Notes: a model not told the origin generated them from the letters alone. A stretch of DNA of 8,705 nt from Chloroflexota bacterium (GCA_023392115.1 JAEVZT010000161.1:1-8705); one strand, 5' to 3'; counted from the stretch's first letter, positions 1-6,378 are shown. Made by a program: numbers and translations.

Positions 1-498
1 GGCATACATGATGTCGACGAAGCGCATCATCAGGTTATCGATCCTGCCGCCGGCGTAACCCGCGATCAAGCCGAACGAAATGCCGAACAGCAGCGCCGTG
101 AACGGACCGATGAACGCGACCGCCAGCGACACGCGCGAGCCGTAGATGATGCGGCTGAACAAGTCGCGTCCGAGGTTGTCAGCGCCGAGCAGATAACCGT
201 CGCTGATCTTGACATAGCCGCCTTCGTCGCGCGGGATCATGTTCGGGAAGATGTCGGTCACCCAGCGCGGCGCGGCGTTATTGTCCGCCAGCACCTGCGT
301 GCGGAAATCCTTCGGCGCGAGCACCGGCGCGAAGATCGCCATCAGGATGTTCAGGATGACGATGATCAAGCCGAGCACCGCCATCCGGTTGCGGCGCAGC
401 CGCCGCCACGCGTCGCGCCACAGGCTTTCACCCTTCGGACGTGTTTTCAGCGCGACGACGCCAACCCCCGCATTCTGTCCTTTTTCAGCAACTGCCAT
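1..498 (-). CDS. oppC: Peptide ABC transporter permease, OppC/DppC type (C-terminus beyond left edge)
   Basis: This is the N-terminal 166 residues of an inner-membrane permease that would pair with the OppB-type protein encoded just upstream to import peptides. Residues 27-62 fit the OppC N-terminal region: WRDAWRRLRRNRMAVLGL followed by a first membrane helix at about 39-60. A soluble loop follows, then the family-typical block LGADNLGRDLFSRIIYGSRV (104-123) and a second helix at about 124-148 ending in GLIAGYAGG. The visible part ends at VDIMYA, before the EAA loop that contacts the ATPase. The start is supported by AAGGAG, which overlaps the TAA stop of the preceding gene, so the two are probably translationally coupled (11 bp apart). 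It is the third gene of a binding protein-permease-permease operon. Family assignment is firm; whether the substrate is a dipeptide, an oligopeptide or something else cannot be read from this fragment. Confidence 0.95.
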   Translation of the reverse strand, partial: MAVAEKGQNAGVGVVALKTRPKGESLWRDAWRRLRRNRMAVLGLIIVILNILMAIFAPVLAPKDFRTQVLADNNAAPRWVTDIFPNMIPRDEGGYVKISDGYLLGADNLGRDLFSRIIYGSRVSLAVAFIGPFTALLFGISFGLIAGYAGGRIDNLMMRFVDIMYA

Positions 499-509
499 AG
501 GACAACTCC

Positions 510-1523
510 TTAATACCGAATGCGCGGGTCAAGCCACGCGTACACAATGTCAACAATCATATTCGCGAGCACGAGGAAGGCTGCGTAGAGCAGGATCGTC
601 CCCATGATCACGGGATAGTCGCGGTTAGTCACGCTCGTCACGAAGAAACGCCCCATGCCGGGCACGGCGAAGATCGTCTCGGTGACGAACGTTCCCGTAA
701 GCAGCGCGGCGAATAACGGACCCAGCACCGTCACAACCGGGATGAGTGAGTTCTTGAGCGCGTGGAACAAGACGACCATTCGCTCGCTTAAGCCTTTGGC
801 GCGCGCGGTGCGAATGTAGTCCTCGTTCATGACTTGCAGCAGGCTGGCGCGCGTCAGCCGGGCGAGCAGCGCCGACTGCGCGAACCCGAGCGCGAAGGCG
901 GGCATGATCAGATGTTCGATCCTTCCCCACCCTGAAACCGGCAGCAGTTTCCACTGGACTCCAAGCACGTACTGCAGCGCCGGACCCATGACGATCACCG
1001 GAATGGAAACGCCGACGATGGCGACGCCCATGCCCGCGTAATCGTAGACGGTATTGCGTTTGAGCGCGGAGATGATACCGGCAGGAATGCCGATCGACAT
1101 AGCGACCAGCAGCGCCGCTCCACCGAGCTGGAACGAAACCGGCAGGTTTTCCTGAAAAATATTGTTCACGGTACGGCTGCGCACACGCAGCGATGGACCG
1201 AAATTCATCCAGCGCAAAGTCGATCGTTCACCGAGGAAGTCCAACGGAATATTGATCAAATAATCATCGACCGTCGACGGACGGAAATCCGCGCCGGTGA
1301 TTCGCGGGACGGTAATATCGGAAATCCACTTCACGTACTGCTCAGGCAGCGTGGCGTCGAGGTTGTACTTCCGTTCGAGGCTGCGGCGAACAGCCTCCGG
1401 CACGCCGCGTTCAGAATTGAATGGTCCCCCCGGCACGGTTCGCATCAGCACAAAAGTGATAAGCGAAACGACGAACAGCACGAGGAGCATCCACAGTAAG
1501 CGCTGGGCGACAAATCTTGCCAT
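510..1523 (-). CDS. oppB: Peptide ABC transporter permease, OppB/DppB type
   Basis: A 337-residue integral membrane subunit of a peptide importer. The first helix (about 8-30) runs into the typical MRTVPGGPF. Further membrane segments lie at about 130-152, 161-185, 203-221, 262-284 and 307-330. The cytoplasmic EAA-type loop that docks on the ATPase is clear: EDYIRTARAKGL (234-245), then HALKNSLIPVVT (254-265). The C-terminus DIVYAWLDPRIRY is characteristic of the family. The protein is about 30 residues longer than a typical OppB. The extra length lies in the first external loop (about 67-110), before FGPSLRVRSRTVN. The start is preceded by AAGGA at a normal distance. The gene lies 93 bp after the binding-protein gene, across a strong hairpin, and 11 bp before oppC. 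Confidence 0.96.
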   Translation of the reverse strand: MARFVAQRLLWMLLVLFVVSLITFVLMRTVPGGPFNSERGVPEAVRRSLERKYNLDATLPEQYVKWISDITVPRITGADFRPSTVDDYLINIPLDFLGERSTLRWMNFGPSLRVRSRTVNNIFQENLPVSFQLGGAALLVAMSIGIPAGIISALKRNTVYDYAGMGVAIVGVSIPVIVMGPALQYVLGVQWKLLPVSGWGRIEHLIMPAFALGFAQSALLARLTRASLLQVMNEDYIRTARAKGLSERMVVLFHALKNSLIPVVTVLGPLFAALLTGTFVTETIFAVPGMGRFFVTSVTNRDYPVIMGTILLYAAFLVLANMIVDIVYAWLDPRIRY

Positions 1524-1555
1524 CTTTCTTTCCTTCTTCTAGCGCCCTGCTGATA

Positions 1556-1591
1556 CGGTAAGGGCATGGCGTTTCTGCCATGCCCTTACCG
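1556..1591 (-). repeat. 15-bp perfect palindrome (intercistronic hairpin)
   Basis: CGGTAAGGGCATGGC at 1556-1570 is exactly complementary to 1577-1591, leaving a 6-nt loop. It lies between the binding-protein stop (1617) and the oppB start (1523), inside what should be one transcript. Neither side has a T-tract, so it is not a canonical intrinsic terminator. By analogy with hairpins after other binding-protein genes, it may protect the upstream message from 3' exonucleases or cause partial termination. The shape also resembles dispersed palindromic repeats that occur in many copies in some bacterial genomes. The pairing is seen directly; the roles are inferred. Confidence 0.85.
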
Positions 1592-1616
1592 ACCTTCTTA
1601 TCATCCTACACGAGAC

Positions 1617-3329
1617 TTACTCGTTCAAGTCCCATTTCTCGTAGTATTCGCGGGTGATCTGCGAATGGGTACGAGTGACGTTCGACGCCGTCAGGTCGTC
1701 GGTGACGTAGAAGTAAATCGGTGCCATTGCGGCGTCAATGTTGACGAGGATGTTGTCAGCCTGCGCGTACAGGTCGCGGCGAGCTTCCGTATCCTCGAGC
1801 ACGAACGCCTCGTCGATCAGCGCGTCAAACTCGTCGTTCTGCCAGTGGGTGTCGTTCTCTGCCACCAGATCGCCATGGAACGGCGGGTCATAGTAGAAGT
1901 TGTGCGCGTCCGGATAGTCGAAGCACCAGCCGGCACGGAAAACTTCGTACTCACCGCGCGTCTCAAGGTAGGTGGCGAAGTCGGCGACCGCAATTTGAAC
2001 GTTGACGCCCAGCGTCTCGTTCCACATCTGCTGGACAGCCTGCGCGATCGAGGCGTGCAGCGAGCTTTCATTGTAGAACAGGGTCGGCTGGAACTGGTCA
2101 GCCGTCTGACCGGTTTCATCGAGGTATTCCTGCCACAGCGCCTGCGCAGCTTCGGCGTCGGAACGGATGCCCAAGTCAGGGTACTGCTCGATCGTCGGGG
2201 CGGCGACAAGGCTTGGCAGCGCGAAGAAGGCTGCCGGAATCTCGCCCGCGCCGAGCACGTTCTCGGTAATGGCTTCGCGGTCGATCGCCATCGAGAAGGC
2301 GCGGCGCGCGCGCGCATCGTCAAACGGCGGCAGCTCGACATTGAAGCCGTACCAGTAGGTGCAGGTACCGGACGACACGGTGTAGCCGCTGCTCAGGTTC
2401 GGATCGGACAGGATGCGATCGATCGCGGCGACCGGCGCTTCAGCAACATGCAGGCTGCCAGCCTCAAACTCGGTCAACTGAGTTTCCTCGTCGAGGAAGC
2501 GGAACTGAACCTCGTCGAGCGTGGGCTGCGGAATGCTGTCGGTTCCGGGCCAGAACGGGTTCTTGACGAGCGTCAAGCTGCCGCCGTCACCACGCACCCA
2601 TTCCTTGAGCGCGAAAGGACCGTAGGAATTGATCGTCTCGGGGTTGATCCAGAAATCGCCCTGTTCCTCGATCAGCCACTGCGGCTGCGCGGTCGAGAAC
2701 CACAGGCTGTAGATCAGCGGGGTTACAGCCGATGCCTGCGGTACGGTCACTTCGAGGGTCTGCTCGTCGACGACGTTGATACCGAGACCTTCGACCAGCG
2801 CCTGACGTTCTTCGTCGGTCGCTTCAGCAGCAGCCGCGAATTCAGCGCCACCGGCAACCCACGGCGCGAACACCAACTGATAGGGGGCTGCCGTCGTCGG
2901 GTCGAGCGAACGCTGCATGCCGTAAGCGAAGTCGGCGGCGGTGACGTAGCGCGGGTTGCCCTCGTCGTCCATCACCTGCTCAACTTCGCCGCTGTCCGCG
3001 TTGTAACGAACCCACGGCACTTCCGACATGATCGTGAAGGTGTAGACCAGCCCGTCTTCGGACACTTCGTAATCAGCCATGCCGGGAGCGAGTTCGACCG
3101 ATTCCTCATTCAGACGCAGCAGTTCGGGGAACAGTTCGACGATCACCTGAACCGACGGAACGTCTTCCGCAAGGCTCGGATCAAGAGTCGGGATGTCGCT
3201 TGGACCCATCTGGCGACCGGTCACGAGGACTTTGCCGCCTTCATCTTGCGCCATCACACCGCCGACCAGTCCAAACACGAGGACGACCAGCAGGAACAAC
3301 GCAGAACGGCTCAACTTATTCATCTGCAT
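1617..3329 (-). CDS. oppA: Peptide ABC transporter substrate-binding protein, OppA-like (SBP_bac_5 family)
   Basis: The extracytoplasmic receptor of the importer (570 residues). A Sec signal (basic KLSR, hydrophobic core 9-24) ends in GVMA, cleaved before QDE. There is no lipobox cysteine. The mature part is a full-length family 5 binding protein, with TLDPSLAED, YTFTI and the hinge block NSYGPFALKEW (234-244). Cys323 (GTCTYWYGFN) and Cys469 (GWCFDYPD) are 146 residues apart. This is the same spacing as the Cys271-Cys417 disulphide of enterobacterial OppA, and Asp471 falls where OppA Asp419 binds the peptide amino terminus. That points to oligopeptides with a free N-terminus. Two in-frame ATGs (3329 and 3323) compete. 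AGGAGG at 3333-3338 is 3 nt from the first and 9 nt from the second, so the second start, two residues shorter, is more likely. It is the first gene of the operon. Confidence 0.95.
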   Translation of the reverse strand: MQMNKLSRSALFLLVVLVFGLVGGVMAQDEGGKVLVTGRQMGPSDIPTLDPSLAEDVPSVQVIVELFPELLRLNEESVELAPGMADYEVSEDGLVYTFTIMSEVPWVRYNADSGEVEQVMDDEGNPRYVTAADFAYGMQRSLDPTTAAPYQLVFAPWVAGGAEFAAAAEATDEERQALVEGLGINVVDEQTLEVTVPQASAVTPLIYSLWFSTAQPQWLIEEQGDFWINPETINSYGPFALKEWVRGDGGSLTLVKNPFWPGTDSIPQPTLDEVQFRFLDEETQLTEFEAGSLHVAEAPVAAIDRILSDPNLSSGYTVSSGTCTYWYGFNVELPPFDDARARRAFSMAIDREAITENVLGAGEIPAAFFALPSLVAAPTIEQYPDLGIRSDAEAAQALWQEYLDETGQTADQFQPTLFYNESSLHASIAQAVQQMWNETLGVNVQIAVADFATYLETRGEYEVFRAGWCFDYPDAHNFYYDPPFHGDLVAENDTHWQNDEFDALIDEAFVLEDTEARRDLYAQADNILVNIDAAMAPIYFYVTDDLTASNVTRTHSQITREYYEKWDLNE

Positions 3330-3332
3330 ATA

Positions 3333-3338
3333 CCTCCT
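3333..3338 (-). promoter_or_regulatory. Shine-Dalgarno site deciding the oppA start
   Basis: A perfect AGGAGG on the minus strand. It stands 3 nt from the ATG at 3329, which is too close, but 9 nt from the in-frame ATG at 3323. The distance favours MNKLSRS over MQMNKLSRS as the true N-terminus. The signal peptide works with either. Confidence 0.75.
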
Positions 3339-3401
3339 GAGACAAAAATAAGAAGTGGAATGGCGCTCTGACGCCGATTCCTTTAAACACTCTCCACATG
3401 A

Positions 3402-3445
3402 AAATTAACATGAGAAAGTATTCTCTGCAAGGAAACGGCATGCAA
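3402..3445 (-). promoter_or_regulatory. Candidate promoter(s) of the peptide operon
   Basis: Two overlapping sigma70-like pairs read toward oppA. One is TTGCAT (3445-3440), 17 bp, AATACT (3422-3417). The other is TTGCAG (3430-3425), 17 bp, TAATTT (3407-3402). The spacing is ideal in both, but the hexamers are only partial matches (3-4 of 6). An inverted repeat GAGAA-agta-TTCTC (3412-3425) covers the first -10 and could be a regulator site. Either promoter would give a leader of roughly 75-85 nt. This is inferred from consensus and position only. Confidence 0.35.
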
Positions 3446-3461
3446 GCACCAGTGGCAATTT

Positions 3462-3478
3462 TCTACACAATCTACACA
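3462..3478. repeat. Short tandem direct repeat TCTACACA x2
   Basis: TCTACACA occurs at 3462-3469 and again at 3471-3478, one base apart (9-bp period). It sits in the middle of the 221-bp divergent region between the oppA and PD40 genes. It may be a binding site for a regulator that acts on one or both genes, or may be chance. No known operator is recognised. Confidence 0.35.
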
Positions 3479-3505
3479 CAGCCTGCAAGTGCGGTTCAAG
3501 TTTGC

Positions 3506-3513
3506 GTTATAGT
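3506..3513 (+). promoter_or_regulatory. Candidate -10 element of the PD40 gene
   Basis: GTTATAGT contains TATAGT (5 of 6 to TATAAT) and ends 37 nt before the ATG at 3551. No good -35 is visible at 16-18 bp. The same octamer with one variable base (GTTATAnT) stands upstream of the other two plus-strand genes, which raises confidence. A competing -10, GATAAT at 3540-3545, lies only 5 nt before the ATG. Confidence 0.45.
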
Positions 3514-3550
3514 CTGTGCAGGACGGGTTCACCAAACTGGATAATTCATC

Positions 3551-4669
3551 ATGCGCTTTAAATTCCTCTTTCTACTGATGCTCTTGATAGGCGCGCTGAC
3601 CGCCGGCGGACTGGTGAGCGCCCAGCAAACCGGCTCGCTCATCCTGTGGGTCGGCGGCGACCTGTACCGGGTAACTGACAGCCTGACCGCCGAACTGCTC
3701 ACCGACAGCGGCACGATTTCCAGCCCGGCGCTGTCACCCTCCGGCGAAATGATCGCTTACAAGCAGGCGGCGGCGGTCGGCATCGAAGCCCTCGACCGCG
3801 TGCAGGCGGAAGGCGAGATCGCCGACATCGACCTGCCCGCCGACATCGCCATCCTCAACCTGACGACCGGGACGACCGAAACGATCGCCGGACAGCCCGA
3901 CAACGCCTCGCTGTTCGTTGAAGGCACGCCCGACAACGCCGTCGTCCGTTCCGCGCCCGCGTGGTCGCCGGATGGCGGTCGACTGGCATGGACGGAGTTC
4001 CCGTTCGGCGCAGAAGTGCCGCGCCTCGTGATCTACGATCCGGCGAGCGCCAGCCAGACGGTCATCGTCGACGCGATCCCGGTGACGGTGACGCAGGGCA
4101 CGTCGCCGGAAATTCGCTGGGGCGCGGACGGCTTCGCGGTCAACGCCTCGACCGACAGCGCAGGCGAGCAAGCCTACCTGATCTACGGCGAAGACGGGGC
4201 TTTGCGCGCCGCGCCGCGCATCGCGCCGGTGAGTGAGGATTACGTACTCGACTTCTTCTGGGTCTACGGCGAAGCCAACAGCTACCTCGGCTTGTTTTAC
4301 GCTTCGGGGCGCTGGACGCTGCTCGACGCGCAGACCGGCGTCGGCGTGCCGTTCCCTGACGTGCCGCACTTGATCAGCCGCGCCAACCCGGATACATCGC
4401 TGCGCCTGCGCTTCGACGTGACGCCGGACATGGGCATGTTCTGGGAAGCGCTCGACACGACGATCGCCTATACCGGCGCGCCGTCGCGCGTCACCCTGTC
4501 GCCGATGGGCGAGTCGATCGGCTTCATCGGCTATCCGAGTTTCAACGCGGCGGCGATCTGGCAGGCTGACGCGATCACGCCGGTCGCCAACACGGGCGAC
4601 GGCGAAGGCGCCCTCGAAGTCGGGGCGATCCTGTGGGGCGCGACGATGTGGCGCGCCAACTTGCCCTGA
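3551..4669 (+). CDS. Exported TolB/WD40-like (PD40) repeat protein
   Basis: A 372-residue protein of unknown specific function, probably secreted or periplasmic. A signal peptide (RFKF, hydrophobic core to about 22) ends in VSA, cleaved before QQ. The mature part shows repeats of the PD40 beta-propeller type: SSPALSPSGEMIAYKQ (57-72), SAPAWSPDGGRLAWTEF (134-150) and, weaker, RVTLSPMGESIGFIGY (313-328). Each repeat is followed by strands such as DIAILNLTTG or RLVIYDPAS, which look like blade edges. Only three repeats are clear, so a full closed propeller is not shown. No catalytic residues, anchor or cell-wall domain are seen. No Shine-Dalgarno is visible before the ATG. It is divergent from the peptide operon and followed, 144 bp on, by another exported-protein gene that has its own promoter. 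A scaffold or ligand-binding role is possible but not shown. Confidence 0.85.
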   Translation: MRFKFLFLLMLLIGALTAGGLVSAQQTGSLILWVGGDLYRVTDSLTAELLTDSGTISSPALSPSGEMIAYKQAAAVGIEALDRVQAEGEIADIDLPADIAILNLTTGTTETIAGQPDNASLFVEGTPDNAVVRSAPAWSPDGGRLAWTEFPFGAEVPRLVIYDPASASQTVIVDAIPVTVTQGTSPEIRWGADGFAVNASTDSAGEQAYLIYGEDGALRAAPRIAPVSEDYVLDFFWVYGEANSYLGLFYASGRWTLLDAQTGVGVPFPDVPHLISRANPDTSLRLRFDVTPDMGMFWEALDTTIAYTGAPSRVTLSPMGESIGFIGYPSFNAAAIWQADAITPVANTGDGEGALEVGAILWGATMWRANLP

Positions 4670-4690
4670 GCGCGGCTGTACTTCAGGCGT

Positions 4691-4746
4691 AGGTTGATCG
4701 ACGGGCGCGCGACTCATATTGGACGATTGTCCTACGAGTCTCCCGT
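4691..4746 (+). other. Nested inverted repeat after the PD40 gene
   Basis: Three arms pair in order: ACGGG (4691-4695) with CCCGT (4742-4746), GACTC (4711-4715) with GAGTC (4736-4740), and GGAC (4721-4724) with GTCC (4729-4732) around a GATT loop. Internal loops separate the arms. It lies between the PD40 stop (4669) and the next promoter (4764), where a terminator would be expected. No T-tract follows, so intrinsic termination is uncertain. Confidence 0.4.
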
Positions 4747-4760
4747 AAAGTCATAAAACC

Positions 4761-4769
4761 TGTTATAAT
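4761..4769 (+). promoter_or_regulatory. Extended -10 promoter of the PA14/SH3 gene
   Basis: TGTTATAAT is a perfect extended -10 (TGn plus TATAAT at 4764-4769). No convincing -35 is present, which the extended -10 can tolerate. The start site would be near 4776, giving a leader of about 38 nt. A strong AGGAGG (4801-4806) stands 7 nt before the ATG at 4814. This is the best promoter-like sequence in the window. Confidence 0.75.
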
Positions 4770-4813
4770 TAACGGGATTAAAATCGGATACGCAGCCTTG
4801 AGGAGGTCAACGC

Positions 4814-6274
4814 ATGTGGCGAAGAGCAGTCATCGTTCTACTCGTGCTGTTCCTCATGTCGGTCGTCGTCGCGCAGCCCGCGCTGGCACAGAACCCGACG
4901 TGGATCGGCTATTACTTCAACAACGGGTCGCTCTCGGGCGATCCGGTAGTCACGCGCAATGACGCGAACATCGCCTTCAACTGGGGCGTCAATGCGCCTG
5001 TGGATGGAGTCGGCGCTGATAATTTCTCCGTCCGTTGGGCAACCGATGTGCAGCTGACCGCGGGGACGTACCGCTTCTACGCGCTGGCAGACGACAACAT
5101 CCGCATCATCTTCAACTTCGGGCTGACGCCATTGATCGACACCTTTGGCAGCGGACCGGTCGGTCAGCTCGTAACCGCCGATGTGAATGTCCCGTCGACA
5201 GGCACGTATCACATTCAGGTCGACTACCGCGAAGTCACCGACAACGCCTATGCTTATGTCTCGTTCGCCAATCTGGCGAACAACCCGCAGGGTCCCGGCT
5301 TCCCGATCGGCTCGCCGGGTACAGGCTCGAGCGGCACAGGCGATTTCCCGGCGTCGGTAGCGACAGCGCCGTGGACATCACAGTATTTTGCCAACGCCTC
5401 GCTGCTCGGCGATCCGGCAGCGATTATCACCGAAGCCAGCCCGTCACATAACTGGGGCACGGGCGCACCCCTGCCGTCAATTCCGGCGGATAACTTTTCG
5501 GCACGATACACAAGCGTTCAGAATCTACCCGGCGGCAATTACACGGTTGGCGCGCGCGCCGATGACGGCGTTCGCGTGTTCGTCAACGGCGTGCTGGTGA
5601 TCAACCAGTGGGGTCCCGCGACCGGCTTGAGCTACACGGCGCAGCTCCCGCTGCCGGCGGGCGCAAACACGATTCAGGTCGAGTTCGTCGAACTGTCGGG
5701 CAACGCATCGCTCGACTTCAGCCTGTGGCAGACGGGCAGCAGCGGCGGCGCTGTACCAACTCAGCCGCCCGCGCAGACCGGCGCGACGGCGACGGTTACC
5801 GCCTTCCGCCTGAACGTGCGCGCCCTGCCTGATCCGGTCAACGGGCAGATCATCACGCGCATCAACCGCTTCGAGCAGTACCCGATCACCGGGCGCACCG
5901 CCGACAGCCAGTGGTATCAGATCACCGTCAATAACACGCCGGGATGGGTGTCGGCGAGCTTCATCAGCATCGCCAACGGCTTCAACATCCCGGTTGTGAC
6001 GCCCGGGCAGGGGCAGCCCCCGACGCAAGCGCCGGGCGCGACGGGAATCGTTGGCACGGCGACGCCGTACACTGTGAATATTCGCAGCGGTCCGGGGACG
6101 CAGAACGGGCGCATCGGGCGCGTGCCCGCCGGTCAAACGGCACAGGTTGTCGGGCGGAACGCCGCCAACCAGTGGTGGCAGGTCAATTACAACGGCGTGG
6201 TCGGCTGGGTGAGCGCGCAGTACTTCATCCTGCCGCAGGGCGCCGACGTCAACAGCATCCCGGTGACGGGGTAA
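4814..6274 (+). CDS. Exported protein with two PA14-like and two bacterial SH3 domains
   Basis: A 486-residue secreted protein. The signal peptide (RR at 3-4, core 5-20) ends in PALA, cleaved after residue 25. Two PA14-like beta domains follow at about 29-152 and 186-306. They share YYF/QYF-N-SL-GDP near the start, NWG, ADNFSxR and ADD (92-94 and 249-251). The second has the canonical ADDGVRVFVNG; in the first this is altered to ADDNIRIIFN. Two SH3_3 domains lie at about 325-386 (FRLNVRALPD, ending GWVSASF) and 415-474 (YTVNIRSGPG, ending GWVSAQYF). Gly/Ser-rich (164-177) and Pro/Thr/Gln-rich (314-322, 395-409) linkers join them. PA14 domains often bind glycans, with an Asp-Asp pair holding calcium in some members. 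SH3_3 domains often bind peptidoglycan or other surface polymers. No enzyme domain, membrane anchor or sorting signal is seen. An adhesive or carbohydrate-binding surface role is an inference. Confidence 0.9.
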   Translation: MWRRAVIVLLVLFLMSVVVAQPALAQNPTWIGYYFNNGSLSGDPVVTRNDANIAFNWGVNAPVDGVGADNFSVRWATDVQLTAGTYRFYALADDNIRIIFNFGLTPLIDTFGSGPVGQLVTADVNVPSTGTYHIQVDYREVTDNAYAYVSFANLANNPQGPGFPIGSPGTGSSGTGDFPASVATAPWTSQYFANASLLGDPAAIITEASPSHNWGTGAPLPSIPADNFSARYTSVQNLPGGNYTVGARADDGVRVFVNGVLVINQWGPATGLSYTAQLPLPAGANTIQVEFVELSGNASLDFSLWQTGSSGGAVPTQPPAQTGATATVTAFRLNVRALPDPVNGQIITRINRFEQYPITGRTADSQWYQITVNNTPGWVSASFISIANGFNIPVVTPGQGQPPTQAPGATGIVGTATPYTVNIRSGPGTQNGRIGRVPAGQTAQVVGRNAANQWWQVNYNGVVGWVSAQYFILPQGADVNSIPVTG

Positions 6275-6280
6275 ACGAAA

Positions 6281-6305
6281 CCTCTCCCCGCGTGCGTGGG
6301 AGAGG
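6281..6305 (+). repeat. 8-bp GC-rich hairpin CCTCTCCC/GGGAGAGG
   Basis: CCTCTCCC (6281-6288) pairs with GGGAGAGG (6298-6305) around a 9-nt loop. It begins 6 bp after the PA14/SH3 stop and comes just before a true terminator. The CTCTCCC/GGGAGAG arms resemble a palindrome that is often repeated between genes in bacterial genomes, so it may be a dispersed repeat. That cannot be tested within this window. Confidence 0.6.
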
Positions 6306-6311
6306 GGTGTC

Positions 6312-6338
6312 GGGCGGGGAGTCATTCCCCGCCCTTTT
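6312..6338 (+). terminator. Rho-independent terminator of the PA14/SH3 gene
   Basis: GGGCGGGGA (6312-6320) and TCCCCGCCC (6326-6334) form a 9-bp GC-rich stem with a 5-nt loop, directly followed by TTTT (6335-6338). It lies 38 bp after the stop codon and isolates this gene from the downstream BON gene. Confidence 0.9.
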
Positions 6339-6370
6339 GATTCCCGCGCCGCATCAACCCGCGTTTTAGC

Positions 6371-6378
6371 GTTATACT
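6371..6378 (+). promoter_or_regulatory. Candidate -10 element of the BON gene
   Basis: GTTATACT contains TATACT (5 of 6 to TATAAT), 33 bp after the terminator T-tract, where a new promoter is needed. It is preceded by GC, as is the element before the PD40 gene. No clear -35 is seen. The leader would be about 75 nt and contains an inverted repeat. Confidence 0.5.

Noticed and set aside
1556..1591. The palindrome as an intrinsic terminator ending the oppA transcript
   Set aside because: No T-tract follows on either strand, and the downstream permease genes need transcription from the same operon, so full termination is unlikely.
1566..3371. A 601-codon open frame on the plus strand covering the whole oppA gene
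   Set aside because: It is antisense to a clearly real binding-protein gene, is very rich in Arg, Val, His and Asp as expected from reading GC-biased codons backwards, shows no domain, and begins in the intercistronic hairpin without a ribosome site.
3734..4717. A 327-codon open frame on the minus strand opposite the PD40 gene
   Set aside because: Strong Arg/Asp/Val bias, no recognisable domain, and antisense to a gene with a signal peptide and PD40 repeats.
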